Part shown: positions 41,835 to 50,138 of the stretch, piece after piece
How positions within the stretch are numbered: position 1 is the first letter of the stretch
Layout of the letters: each line of letters starts with the position of its first letter
Source: SLDF01 sp964537925
GTDB lineage: Bacteria > Bacteroidota > Bacteroidia > Chitinophagales > Saprospiraceae
Reading direction: 5' to 3'
DNA length: 64,000 nucleotides
Assembly (NCBI GenBank): GCA_964537925.1
Contig: CAZICV010000006.1
Span: forward strand, 224,251 to 288,250
Translations under genes and position numbers: made by a program
Notes under the pieces: model-generated
Told to the model about the DNA's origin: nothing
Database searches by the model: none
What the model saw: the letters and a program-made list of their open reading frames with translations, nothing else

Positions 41835-43391
41835 TTACTCTTTTGCAAAATCTCCAAATACATAACAGGTGAAAGCATCGAAACCGTCCGACATGTGGCC
41901 GTACTTCTGACACTTCACCCCGTTTATCATCTCCTCGTGTTTCTGTTTCGCTCCATTTTGATCCTCCTTTATGAACTCCAGATCCGCAATCAGCTTCTTG
42001 CAGCTCGGATCGATCACTACATCTATACCCTTGTTGCCCGACAGCAGGGCGTTTTGGAAATCCCGGCGTCCCTGCTTACCGTGCCCGAGCGTCCGGTGGC
42101 GCGGGTTCTGCTTGAGCAGGCGCCGCGAGTCCGAAAACAGGTAGTCGCGCAGTTTCGCCTCCAGCTTGGCGAAGTAATCCCGCATATCTTTCAGCGGGAG
42201 CTTGTTCTTGCCGGTAGCGTCGCCGTAGAAGTATAGCCCGTCCTGGATGTGCCCCCAATCGTCAATGTACTCATCCGAAATGTCGTCGATCGTGTTGCGT
42301 GGAGCCACCAGTGCATACTCACAAAGAGCTCGCGCCTCGGTCCGGTTACCCACCGGAACGATCTGCCAGATGGTAGCCGACATGTAGGGATTCACGTTGA
42401 AGTCAACCGTCAGGTGCAACGGATAGCCGGCCTCAAAGTAGCAGGGCCGCACGTGTTTGACCTTCTTGAAGTTTGCGTAATACTCGGCTCCGGACTTACC
42501 GAAGGGGCTGCCGTAGATCAGCATCTCCGCCCTGTCTGCGGTCAGCTCAGCCAGACGTATCCTGATGTACTCCTCTCCTACATTTTGCACGTTGTGCCAT
42601 GTGGATGCGATTACCGTGCAGTAGTCCCCTTCGTAGTTCCTGAAGTAGGTCGTTTGGCTGAATATATTCGAAAGTATCTGCTCCCGGTGATCCTCCAGCC
42701 TGAAGAACTCCGTAAGCCACTGTTCTTTAGCCGGCTTGGTAAATATGAAAAGCGGATTAACCGCCTCGCTGGTCGCGTCAGGGTGACCGGCTGGCACAAA
42801 TGGCAATAGCCAGCGGGTTTCACCCGCAGAGGCATACAGCATGTTTTGCCGAAGTCGCCCGGTGATCACTTCCTTGACCGCTTCTTCCTTGGTATCCGAT
42901 GTCTCATCCAGCAGCGCCCATCCCAGGTTCTGGCCCTCTATGGCTTTGTAGTTGTCAAGCGACCCGGTGACGATCACCCCGCCGTTTCTGAGGTATATCT
43001 TCCGTCGGTTGTTCTCGAAAGTGTAGCCGTGAGGCACGAATGAAGGCGGTGGCTCGTTGTTGATCCGGTAGAAGCCGTTTGAGCTGTCTCTGGTCCATTC
43101 CGACCAGCCCAGTTCCTTCCAGACACTAAATATTTCTTTGAGTGTAGAGTCGGACAGCTGTTGATAAGTGTTTGCAAAAATACCGCCCAGGGCCTGCGGG
43201 TTATATGTGCCCATATACCAGGACACGATGCCCATGATATAGGTCTTACCCCCTCCCTGCCCGGCCTGATAGAGATTCCGCGGTTTTTGGGAAAAAAGGA
43301 TGTCAGCCTGAGGTCTGCTCAGACGAATGACCGGCTGCTTGATCGCAACCGGGCTACTGCCTATCTGCTGTATCGCTGCTGCTGCCTGCAC
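41835..43391 (-). CDS. terL: Terminase large subunit
   Basis: The 518-residue packaging motor has an N-terminal ATPase with Walker A AGQGGGKTY (about 43-51) and Walker B WALLDETSD. The C-terminal nuclease is visible with LTVDFNVNPYMSA supplying the first acidic residue, and later YGDATGKNKLPLKD. It cuts concatemeric DNA and drives it through the portal. It overlaps the small subunit gene by 38 nt. Confidence 0.92.
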   Translation of the reverse strand: MQAAAAIQQIGSSPVAIKQPVIRLSRPQADILFSQKPRNLYQAGQGGGKTYIMGIVSWYMGTYNPQALGGIFANTYQQLSDSTLKEIFSVWKELGWSEWTRDSSNGFYRINNEPPPSFVPHGYTFENNRRKIYLRNGGVIVTGSLDNYKAIEGQNLGWALLDETSDTKEEAVKEVITGRLRQNMLYASAGETRWLLPFVPAGHPDATSEAVNPLFIFTKPAKEQWLTEFFRLEDHREQILSNIFSQTTYFRNYEGDYCTVIASTWHNVQNVGEEYIRIRLAELTADRAEMLIYGSPFGKSGAEYYANFKKVKHVRPCYFEAGYPLHLTVDFNVNPYMSATIWQIVPVGNRTEARALCEYALVAPRNTIDDISDEYIDDWGHIQDGLYFYGDATGKNKLPLKDMRDYFAKLEAKLRDYLFSDSRRLLKQNPRHRTLGHGKQGRRDFQNALLSGNKGIDVVIDPSCKKLIADLEFIKEDQNGAKQKHEEMINGVKCQKYGHMSDGFDAFTCYVFGDFAKE

Positions 43392-43740
43392 CTAAGATGA
43401 TGATTTGAGGGGGCGGCGGCATGATCGGCTTGCCACCGGTGGTGTGATCGATCTCTTGTTTCTCGACGTAGCCCCGATGTTTCGCGCGGGTCTTCAAAAA
43501 GAAAATGATAGAGGCTTCCTTGCCGCCATTGATGCAGTCCATCAGTTTGTTCTCGACGTGGTCGATCGTGGCTTCCTGGACAAATCGGACGGCTTCCTTG
43601 TATTCAGGGTCCGCCTCCAGCCACTTGTAATGCGTTATTCGCGGTATGCCACAGGCTGTAGCCGCCTTGGAGACGTTGCCGCCCTGCTCTTCCAGGGCCT
43701 GCAGGAAAGTCTCTTTGTTCGCCTCAGTCGTGTGTGCCAT
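43354..43740 (-). CDS. Terminase small subunit
   Basis: The 128-residue DNA-recognition subunit has an N-terminal helix-turn-helix (NVSKAATACGIPRITHYKWL, about 22-41), a helical oligomerisation segment (ATIDHVENKLMDCINGGKEA, then SIIFFLKTRAKHRGYVEK) and a Pro-rich tail. This matches small terminase subunits of the phBC6A51 type. It lies directly before TerL and overlaps it by 38 nt. Confidence 0.85.
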   Translation of the reverse strand: MAHTTEANKETFLQALEEQGGNVSKAATACGIPRITHYKWLEADPEYKEAVRFVQEATIDHVENKLMDCINGGKEASIIFFLKTRAKHRGYVEKQEIDHTTGGKPIMPPPPQIIILGAGSSSDTADRQ

Positions 43741-44050
43741 CGCCCTCGTTGTTGTCGCTTACGTGTTCGCCCATTACCGCGTTTTCGGTAATCATTTCTG
43801 CAATAGAAAGTGTCTTATTAGCATGCCTTAACTCCTTGCATCTGCGCTGATATGCCTTCCGCATAGACTCCGTTGACAAGTCATCTTCTGAAAGCCCAAG
43901 ATATTCTTGTAAGCTCCTGATTGCCGACTCTTTAGATATGTTATTGTGGTGGGATAATGCCGTCACCCACACCCAAACCAATGTCTCAAAGAATTGATTC
44001 CTGTAGAATCTCGGCAACATCTCACTTAACAGCGGCAGATCTTTTGGCAT
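43724..44050 (-). CDS. First gene of the head operon, unknown
   Basis: The 108-residue protein (MPKDLPLLSEMLPRFYRNQF) has an N-terminal helical part and a C-terminal stretch with EDDLSTESMRKAYQRRCKEL and an acidic end. It is not recognised. The start at 44050 is chosen because a type 2 promoter -7 box (44068-44075) lies 17 nt upstream; a start at 44101 would put that promoter inside the gene. It overlaps the small terminase gene by 17 nt. Confidence 0.55.
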   Translation of the reverse strand: MPKDLPLLSEMLPRFYRNQFFETLVWVWVTALSHHNNISKESAIRSLQEYLGLSEDDLSTESMRKAYQRRCKELRHANKTLSIAEMITENAVMGEHVSDNNEGDGTHD

Positions 44051-44067
44051 GTCTTTCGCTTTTGCTT

Positions 44068-44091
44068 CAAAATTACTAATATTACGGTAAT
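44068..44091 (-). promoter_or_regulatory. Late phage promoter, type 2, copy A
   Basis: On the minus strand the element ATTACCGTAATAT-T-AGTAATTTTG ends in the perfect -7 box TAATTTTG (44068-44075), with the ATG at 44050 after 17 nt. An almost identical element lies before the tape measure gene. Confidence 0.65.
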
Positions 44092-44096
44092 CTATA

Positions 44097-44104
44097 TACA
44101 TTTG
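44097..44104 (+). promoter_or_regulatory. -7 box TACATTTG for the plus-strand pair
   Basis: A perfect TAnnTTTG on the plus strand lies 8 nt before the ATG at 44112, implying a nearly leaderless message. It is back-to-back with the type 2 element. Confidence 0.45.
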
Positions 44105-44111
44105 TTGCTCA

Positions 44112-44720
44112 ATGACATTACAAGAGTTTGATCGACAGCTGCAAGGCTTCATTGCCGAACTCGACCAGACACGCGAGCAGGAGGCCCTTGCGATGGCCTC
44201 TAATGCGCTCTCCTCGATCAGCGCCCGGGTGATCAACCAGGGCAAAAAAGCGGACGGCAACCAGTTCCCACCCTACTCCGAAACGCAAATGCCAGTCTGG
44301 TTCTACGCCGGGAAGCCCACGCGTGCTGGCAGCGCCTACGGCAAGCTGCAGAAAGCCGTGAAGTCGGGCAAAATCGGGAGTAAGAAGAAAGTGAAGAGCA
44401 AGGCCACCGGCAAGGACTATGTGCTGGAGACGGCATCATACAAGGAGTGGAGGGAGGTGAACAACCTGCCGACGGACGTGAAAAACTTCTCCTTCACCGG
44501 CCAGATGTGGCAACAGGTAGGTGTGGAGATGGTCCTTAATTCCCCGGATCGTCGCCTGGTAGTCGTACACGTCAAGGGCCTCACCAAAGAGGCCCGGGAG
44601 AAGCTGTCCTACGCGGCCGTGAGGCACGGAAACATCCTCTCGATCTCCCCGGAAGAGCTGGACCGCGTGCGTCGGGCAAACGAGATGCGCATCCAGCGCA
44701 TCGCCGAGAAATATTTCTAA
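44112..44720 (+). CDS. Phage virion morphogenesis-type protein
   Basis: The 202-residue protein is basic and helical at the start (MTLQEFDRQLQGFIAELDQT) and has a beta-rich centre (SFTGQMWQQVGVEMVLNSPD) then RVRRANEMRIQRIAEKYF. The pattern of an N-terminal helix, a RVINQGKKADGNQFPPYSET segment and FTGQM is that of gpG/neck-type tail-completion proteins of other phages. It is transcribed against its neighbours, with the promoter at 44097. Confidence 0.55.
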   Translation: MTLQEFDRQLQGFIAELDQTREQEALAMASNALSSISARVINQGKKADGNQFPPYSETQMPVWFYAGKPTRAGSAYGKLQKAVKSGKIGSKKKVKSKATGKDYVLETASYKEWREVNNLPTDVKNFSFTGQMWQQVGVEMVLNSPDRRLVVVHVKGLTKEAREKLSYAAVRHGNILSISPEELDRVRRANEMRIQRIAEKYF

Positions 44721-44735
44721 ACAAAATGTAAAATA

Positions 44736-45401
44736 ATGCTGAACGAGATCATCAAAACGATTAGCCCGCGTATCCAGGCCCTGCCCTTCGTAGAGCGCTA
44801 TGGAGGACTGGTGCGGACCGCGCAAAGGGTTGTAAACATGGGCACACCGGATGAGCCGCGCAACGTCCGGCAGTCCTTCCCTGTGTCTTGCAGCGTATCA
44901 CATCGCGATTGCTGGGAACAGGGGCGGTTCACAGACCTGGTACCGAACGATGCACACAAGAGTATCTTCTACTTTGAAGAGATCACCCCACTTACCTTTA
45001 CCGGCATGAGCAAAGATCTCGGAAAACGAGATGTGCAAGTATGGGAAGGGCGTGTAAGACTGATCGGCTGGCTCAACCTGCCTGCGCTCGGCATAGATAG
45101 CTGCCAGGCATCAGCCGGCGCAGTTGGTAGTGTGATCAAAGCCATCGGCAGGGGTCGGTCAACCTCATTACCGTGGAACGCCACGATTGAGTTCAATGCG
45201 GTGCAGCAACAGATGAAGAGCGAAGCTCTGTTCAATCGCTACTCATACAGCGACAAAGCGTATTTGTTTTTCTGGCCGTACGATTGCTTCGGGCTGGATG
45301 TGCAGGTCAAAATGTATATCCAACCTAAGTGCCTTCCGGATCTGGAGATTGGGGATCCAATTCCCTGTGTTGATCTATCGCTTGTCGAAGAACAGGTGTG
45401 A
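44736..45401 (+). CDS. Phage protein of unknown function
   Basis: The 221-residue protein follows the previous gene after 15 nt on the same strand. It is beta-rich (CSVSHRDCWEQGRFTDLVPN, VWEGRVRLIGWLNLPAL) and ends PIPCVDLSLVEEQV. It is not recognised. Its last 77 nt overlap the end of a convergent gene. A head-tail connector role is guessed only from its neighbour. Confidence 0.55.
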   Translation: MLNEIIKTISPRIQALPFVERYGGLVRTAQRVVNMGTPDEPRNVRQSFPVSCSVSHRDCWEQGRFTDLVPNDAHKSIFYFEEITPLTFTGMSKDLGKRDVQVWEGRVRLIGWLNLPALGIDSCQASAGAVGSVIKAIGRGRSTSLPWNATIEFNAVQQQMKSEALFNRYSYSDKAYLFFWPYDCFGLDVQVKMYIQPKCLPDLEIGDPIPCVDLSLVEEQV

Positions 45402-45609
45402 GCTTACCTGCCAAGCCCGCCTTTTGCATAACATCGAAGAGGTAGATGAATTTCTCTACCTCTTCCCTTTTAGGCTGGACTACGCCCTTTATGAGATTCT
45501 GTAGACGGTTATAGTCTGCGCCGATATGCTCGGCAATCTTACCGCCGCGCAGTCCGGTCTCTTTGTTCAGTCGGTCATACAGGAAAGCACACAGCTCCCG
45601 GTCAGTCAT
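45325..45609 (-). CDS. Small HTH-like phage protein
   Basis: The 94-residue protein (MTDRELCAFLYDRLNKETGL) has a segment RGGKIAEHIGADYNRLQNLI that resembles an XRE-type helix-turn-helix, then a helical part. It overlaps the end of the plus-strand gene by 77 nt. It could be a small regulator at the end of the tail operon. Real coding is supported by the good helical pattern but the overlap is unusual. Confidence 0.5.
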   Translation of the reverse strand: MTDRELCAFLYDRLNKETGLRGGKIAEHIGADYNRLQNLIKGVVQPKREEVEKFIYLFDVMQKAGLAGKLTPVLRQAIDQHRELDPQSPDPEGT

Positions 45610-45637
45610 GGCAGTCAGTCGTCAGTTCGCTGCCAAT

Positions 45638-45841
45638 TTACCGCTTTGCCGTCTTTTTTGCGATGGTTTTTGCCTCTTGGAGGACGTCAAAGAATCGCAT
45701 GAAGGGCATACGCAACATGTCCTCGCGCCGGTAATGGGTAATCCTGGATACGTTCAAGAAAAGTTTCTCCCAGTGCTGCGGGTTGAACTGGGAGGTCTTT
45801 CTGAATGGCAAACCTCCGATCTGGCGCCCTTTTCTGACCAT
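45638..45841 (-). CDS. Tail chaperone T-type extension (or separate 67-residue protein)
   Basis: The frame from ATG 45841 encodes 67 residues, ending IAKKTAKR, but stays open upstream to at least the T9 run at 45987-45995 in the -1 frame of the preceding gene. Its upstream part reads VDGLIYTLDLEAYEKALKIN. A -1 shift would fuse it to the 45.9-46.4 kb protein, making a 248-residue product. It is therefore annotated as the likely C-terminal extension of a gpGT-like tail chaperone. Confidence 0.6.
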   Translation of the reverse strand: MVRKGRQIGGLPFRKTSQFNPQHWEKLFLNVSRITHYRREDMLRMPFMRFFDVLQEAKTIAKKTAKR

Positions 45842-45903
45842 TGCCCGGTTGATCTTCAGTGCCTTCTCATATGCCTCCAGGTCCAGCGTGTAGATCAGCC
45901 CGT

Positions 45904-46383
45904 CTACTTCTTCGACGCTGCCTCTTTCAACTCGCCGTGTAGCTCGGAGACTCTCTTGAACGCTGGAATGGCACTGCGTATAAGTGAAAAAAAAAGCTGC
46001 ATCGACAGACCAGCTTTTTTCCAGTCCTCGATCTTGGCCAGGGCCAGCCTTTCATCCCATTCGGTGATATCCTCGTCCTCGCGGTTGATGAACAGCGTGC
46101 AGAAAAGCAGCATGTTGTGATCTTCCGGTGTCTCTGCCAGGGACTTGACCCCGTGCATCATGTTGTATATCTGCTCCACGGCTGTCTTATGCCCTTTGAG
46201 CAGGTCGTTACCGGATGTCAGGGCCGTGTATGCCTTGCTCAGCCCCTCGTAGATCGCGTCAGGCGACCGTCCCAAGGTCAGGGTCATGGCCAGCTCTTCG
46301 TACTTCATATACCTGGCGACGGACAGGTCGTCCTGGATGTAGTACTTCCGGCCGTTAGCTGCTATGTATTTCGGTTCACTCAT
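45904..46383 (-). CDS. Probable tail assembly chaperone (gpG-like)
   Basis: The 159-residue helical protein (start MSEPKYIAANGRKYYIQDDL) has the size and look of tail assembly chaperones that bind the tape measure before tail polymerisation. Its 3' part contains a nine-T run (minus strand, 45987-45995) forming the slippery heptamer T-TTT-TTT in frame after Q, and the -1 frame is then open through the stop at 45904 to 45638. It overlaps the upstream membrane protein gene by 8 nt. In most siphophages these chaperones precede the tape measure gene; here they follow it. Confidence 0.65.
   Translation of the reverse strand: MSEPKYIAANGRKYYIQDDLSVARYMKYEELAMTLTLGRSPDAIYEGLSKAYTALTSGNDLLKGHKTAVEQIYNMMHGVKSLAETPEDHNMLLFCTLFINREDEDITEWDERLALAKIEDWKKAGLSMQLFFSLIRSAIPAFKRVSELHGELKEAASKK
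45985..45996 (-). other. Candidate -1 ribosomal frameshift site
   Basis: On the minus strand the codons CTT TTT TTT TCA include the canonical heptamer T TTT TTT (45994-45988). After a -1 shift the frame is open for 116 further codons. No downstream pseudoknot was modelled. Confidence 0.6.
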
Positions 46384-46690
46384 GGGTTAGGTGTTCATGG
46401 ATGGATGAGATAAAACCACCGGCAAAGACGGCGGTGAGTACGATCAGCGGCCAGGTGACCGGGTCAGGGCCGGACAGCAATGGGGTAAGCCATAGGGCCA
46501 TCTGACCGGATATGCACGCCTCACAGTCGTAGAGGACTTTATGCAGCTTTCGGCTTCCTGTCAGCCTGTTTACAAGGGCGGGCCAGAAATCACCGAGCTG
46601 CCCTGCCCGGAAGACGAACAGAACCAGCGCCGAGCCACAGAGCCCAAACAGCAGACCCTGCAGGATGATAGATGTAGCTATATCTGTCAT
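46376..46690 (-). CDS. Small membrane protein of the tail operon
   Basis: The 104-residue protein has a hydrophobic N-terminal segment (ILQGLLFGLCGSALVLFVF, about 9-27), a Cys pair in LYDCEACISGQMALWL, and a C-terminal hydrophobic segment (VTWPLIVLTAVFAGGFISSI). It may be a bitopic or two-span membrane protein. It follows the tape measure gene by 11 nt and overlaps the chaperone gene by 8 nt. No family is recognised. Confidence 0.6.
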   Translation of the reverse strand: MTDIATSIILQGLLFGLCGSALVLFVFRAGQLGDFWPALVNRLTGSRKLHKVLYDCEACISGQMALWLTPLLSGPDPVTWPLIVLTAVFAGGFISSIHEHLTHE

Positions 46691-46701
46691 ATATTAACTT
46701 T

Positions 46702-49700
46702 TTATGATGCCTTCTTTCGAATGATCCGCGTGACCCTGCCCTTTTTCCTGATCCGGTGCGTGGCCGTCTCGGTGATCTTTTCTTCACTGCGGTGGAATCG
46801 GATCATTTTGTCCGCATGCTTGTCCATCGCCTCTGTGAATGCCTGTTTGATCGCCCTCAGCTCATCCTCCCGCCTGTTCTTCTCTGCCGCCTCCGTAGCC
46901 TTCTTCAGCTCCCGCTCAGACTGCTTGATAAAGCCAATACTCGCAGGTCGAGTCGCGTTGTTCATGATATCGTTATACATCTGGAACCGGCCTGCATTCA
47001 TCTGTGCCAGCCAAGGGGCGTATTTCGCCGTCGCCTCCTCGCTCATGACGAACTCGTTGCCGCCCAACCGTAGATTCGTGCCCTCTACCGCATAGCCGTT
47101 GCCTCTGCCCGGCTTATCGCTGGCGCCACCCTTGCTCACGTACCCACTGTCCCGCTCCCCGTGCAGGTAATTTGCAAGGGGTCCACCCTTGAACGCCCGC
47201 TGCTGGGAGAGAGCCTTTGTGTTGGCTTTGTACTTTTTAAAGAGACTTACAAACGATAAAATTGCTGCTGCGGCCAATATTGGACCCAATACAGGCCCTA
47301 ACGATCCCGACTTAGATAGTATACCAGCTATCGCAACTCCCATAGATGACGCCTGGGCCAGCGAGTCAGATATCAGCTGATCTTTAAGTTGCTGCTCCTT
47401 GAGTTGCTTCTGTTCGGCTTGCGCTTTAGCCTCCTGTGCTTTCAACTCATCCAGTTCTTTCTGCTTGGACGCGACGTTATTCGCATACCCTGCCTTCTGC
47501 TTTTCCAGCTCGTCGTCCAGCAGCTTCTCCGTCTCTGTGATCCTCTTCTCTATGCTGCTTAATAGCCGCTCGTTCTCCTCGATCGCAATGTCCGTGTTGC
47601 CTGTAATCAAGCCCTGTAGGCTCGAAGCAACCATGCCTACGCTGGCCATGAGTTTAGCAAGCTGAGCGTCATCGATCTTGAGCGCATCTTTCAAAAAATC
47701 CCTTAGAAACTGAAACGGGTTGTCTCCCTCCTTGCCGATCTTGGCTAGTTCCTGCTTCATTTTTTGGATCTGCAATGCCAGCAGCTTACCCTCCTCGCTG
47801 TCTGCACCCAGTAAGGCCAGTCGCTGCTGTGCTCCTTTCAGGGCTATCTCCAGTAGGGCCTTTTGTTTCTCCTGCTCTGCAGTCAGCACCGGATCCAGGT
47901 TGTACTTTACTGTCTCGGCCTCAGCCTCTGCCAATCGCTGCTGCTGGTCTATACGCTCCAGCGCCAGGTCCTTGAACGCATTTTTCTGCATGGTGTTCGC
48001 CAGGTCCAGCCGCTTGCGCAGCTCCAGCAACTCCCGGCGGGCCTCGTCCGTGTCCAACTTCCCTTCGGCACGGTAATAGTCCTCCCGCGCCTTGATCATG
48101 TCCTGTAGCGCGGCCTGCTCGTTCTCTACCTTGCGCAGCGCCTGTGCTGCTCCCGTCTGGTTCGCCTCGGCGGTCATGTCCGCCAGCGTCTTCTGTAGGT
48201 CTATCTCACCCTGTAGCTGCTCAGCCTGGTACTCAAGTGTCTGGATGAACCGCTGGGACTCTACCGCACTGCGCAGGTCATTGAACGCCTGCACCTCAGT
48301 AAATGCCACGCCTGCCTTCTTCGCAGCATCTTGTGCTTTCTTCTCCAGCTCATCAATCGTTTTCAGCGCCAAATCCGCCTCAGCATTGATGCGCTCTGTC
48401 CCGAACAGGGAGCCGAGATTCGCCTGGTCCGCCTGGTCCTGTATTGACTTGATCAGGTCCTGGTAGTCGTCTTTGAGGGCCTTTAGGTGTTCGGCTTCCT
48501 TTTTGTGCTCATCGGCCTCTTTTTTACGGACTTCGGAGGTTTGCTTGTCGAAGTCTTTCAAGGCGCGCTCTCGCTCGTCGTTGATGCCCTCTACCGTTGT
48601 CGCGGCGCTGGTAAGGTTTGCCTTCAGCTCGTCATACTGACGAATCTCAGCATCCGTAAGGTCTCTTCGCTCTTTGATAGGTTTTAGCCTGTCTATCTCA
48701 ATCATATGTGCCCGGGCAATGTCATTGTATTGCGTTTTCCGCAATTCCGACTCTATCTCCAAGCTCTTCTCCAATGCCTTGCGACGCTCTGCACGCGGCC
48801 GCTCCTCGTTGTCCGCGATCGCTCTCTGCTTCCTGATCTCCTCCATGGCTTGGGCTTCTTCCGAAGCTCGGCGGGCTGTCTCGTTTCTTAGGTTCTGCTC
48901 TGCAATTTTCAGTTTATCCGCCTGCTTCACTGCTCCCGCTATCTGCAGGGCAAGCCGCCCGAATGCAGACGATAGCTCCGCCGCGTCCTTCTTGCTCCCC
49001 AGTAGTCCGGCACGCAGGGCACTGCCTGCAAGCTCACCAACACGCTTAATGTTTGCCAGGCTGTCTGCTACCACATCAAAGGCCGCCTTCACCTGTGCTC
49101 CCGCTCTCGCCAGCAGGTCCATTCCTTTCTGTGTCCGGGTGAAAAAGGCAATCACGGGGGCCGCAAGCGCAACAATGGCAATACCTATGCCTGAGAGGAG
49201 CAGCATGAAAATGCGGCTGCGGCTGGCCAGCATCTGGATAGTCTTACCACCCCTGTCAGCCAGGTTTGAGAACTGCCCAAGCGCCGGGTTGAGACCGCCC
49301 AGTAGGTATCGAGCGTTGCGGTTCAGCGTGTCCCCCCACTGTTTGTTGGCTCTGATCTGCCGCTCTACACCCTTGATGTCAGCGCCCAGGGTCTTGCTCT
49401 CCGCTTTCAGGTTTCGGATGGCCCGGTTGTTACCCTCTATGCTGGTCTTGGTCGCCTCCATAGCCGTTGACATCTGTTTTCGGGCGGCAAATGCAGCCGG
49501 ACCCAGGCTCTTGTACTCCTTGCTCAGCTCCCGCAGTCGCCTTGCCAGTACATCACCCAGTTGCTGCTGCTCCTTGATCTCCTCGTTTACCTGGTCCTGT
49601 TCTGCCTTCAGCTCTGCCAGTCGCCCCTTCAGGTCATTACTGGCCTGTGTGCGCTCTTCCAGGGACCGCGTGTCCTTCTCTGTGGCCGCTGTATGGTCTT

Positions 49701-50064
49701 TGGTGGACTGTGTGCTGTCCTTTTGCGCCTGCGCGCTCTCTCGCGTGGCTCGTGAAGCTTCCTGTGTGGCACCGGTGGTCCGCTCGGTGGTCGCTGTATC
49801 TTTCTCCGTCGCACGGGTCTTATCCTCGGTTGCCCGGGCTGCTTCCGCTTCGGCCATTGCCTTTTGCTTGACCGCCTTTCGCGCCTCTTCAAGCACCCGC
49901 CTGTTGTACTCGATCTGCTTGGCCTGCTCCGCCATGAGTTTGCGCATCTGCTGGCTGGATGTCTCAGTATCCTTGGCCATTGCGACGATCTCCTCGCGCA
50001 TCTTGTGCAGCTTCTGGATACCCTTGAAGTCATCCACCTCAAAAGGCAATATAACTGGTTCCAT
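46702..50064 (-). CDS. Tail tape measure protein
   Basis: The 1120-residue protein measures tail length and enters the host membrane at injection. It is dominated by long charged coiled coils (residues 1-240 and 370-900), with an N-terminal region of repeated ATE/TQ motifs (about 70-150) and a hydrophobic block about 290-320 (FMLLLSGIGIAIVALAAPVI). Its end is basic (RIRKKGRVTRIIRKKAS). This is typical of tape measures. It starts at 50064, 15 nt after a type 2 late promoter, and opens the tail operon. Confidence 0.85.
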   Translation of the reverse strand: MEPVILPFEVDDFKGIQKLHKMREEIVAMAKDTETSSQQMRKLMAEQAKQIEYNRRVLEEARKAVKQKAMAEAEAARATEDKTRATEKDTATTERTTGATQEASRATRESAQAQKDSTQSTKDHTAATEKDTRSLEERTQASNDLKGRLAELKAEQDQVNEEIKEQQQLGDVLARRLRELSKEYKSLGPAAFAARKQMSTAMEATKTSIEGNNRAIRNLKAESKTLGADIKGVERQIRANKQWGDTLNRNARYLLGGLNPALGQFSNLADRGGKTIQMLASRSRIFMLLLSGIGIAIVALAAPVIAFFTRTQKGMDLLARAGAQVKAAFDVVADSLANIKRVGELAGSALRAGLLGSKKDAAELSSAFGRLALQIAGAVKQADKLKIAEQNLRNETARRASEEAQAMEEIRKQRAIADNEERPRAERRKALEKSLEIESELRKTQYNDIARAHMIEIDRLKPIKERRDLTDAEIRQYDELKANLTSAATTVEGINDERERALKDFDKQTSEVRKKEADEHKKEAEHLKALKDDYQDLIKSIQDQADQANLGSLFGTERINAEADLALKTIDELEKKAQDAAKKAGVAFTEVQAFNDLRSAVESQRFIQTLEYQAEQLQGEIDLQKTLADMTAEANQTGAAQALRKVENEQAALQDMIKAREDYYRAEGKLDTDEARRELLELRKRLDLANTMQKNAFKDLALERIDQQQRLAEAEAETVKYNLDPVLTAEQEKQKALLEIALKGAQQRLALLGADSEEGKLLALQIQKMKQELAKIGKEGDNPFQFLRDFLKDALKIDDAQLAKLMASVGMVASSLQGLITGNTDIAIEENERLLSSIEKRITETEKLLDDELEKQKAGYANNVASKQKELDELKAQEAKAQAEQKQLKEQQLKDQLISDSLAQASSMGVAIAGILSKSGSLGPVLGPILAAAAILSFVSLFKKYKANTKALSQQRAFKGGPLANYLHGERDSGYVSKGGASDKPGRGNGYAVEGTNLRLGGNEFVMSEEATAKYAPWLAQMNAGRFQMYNDIMNNATRPASIGFIKQSERELKKATEAAEKNRREDELRAIKQAFTEAMDKHADKMIRFHRSEEKITETATHRIRKKGRVTRIIRKKAS

Positions 50065-50078
50065 GGGGGTGTTTTGTG

Positions 50079-50102
50079 CGAAATTACTGATATTACGGTA
50101 AT
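50079..50102 (-). promoter_or_regulatory. Late phage promoter, type 2, copy B
   Basis: On the minus strand ATTACCGTAATAT-C-AGTAATTTCG ends in TAATTTCG (50079-50086; 7 of 8 to TAnnTTTG), with the tape measure ATG 14 nt further on. It differs from the 44.1 kb copy at 2 of 24 positions. Confidence 0.65.
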
Positions 50103-50138
50103 TTCATATAATAAAAAACCCCACCATGAGATTCTTCT

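Noticed and set aside
44051..44101. Upstream start MYIDYRN for the first head-operon gene
   Set aside because: It would put the type 2 promoter element inside the coding region, and the same element lies outside the gene before the tape measure.
48674..50101. 475-codon open frame opposite the tape measure gene
   Set aside because: Composition rich in Ser, Arg, Leu and Ala mirrors antisense of charged coiled coils; no domain is recognisable.
50085..50138. Hairpin TCTTC/GAAGA after the 50.1 kb gene as a terminator
   Set aside because: The stem is 5 bp and the T-run is too distant from it.
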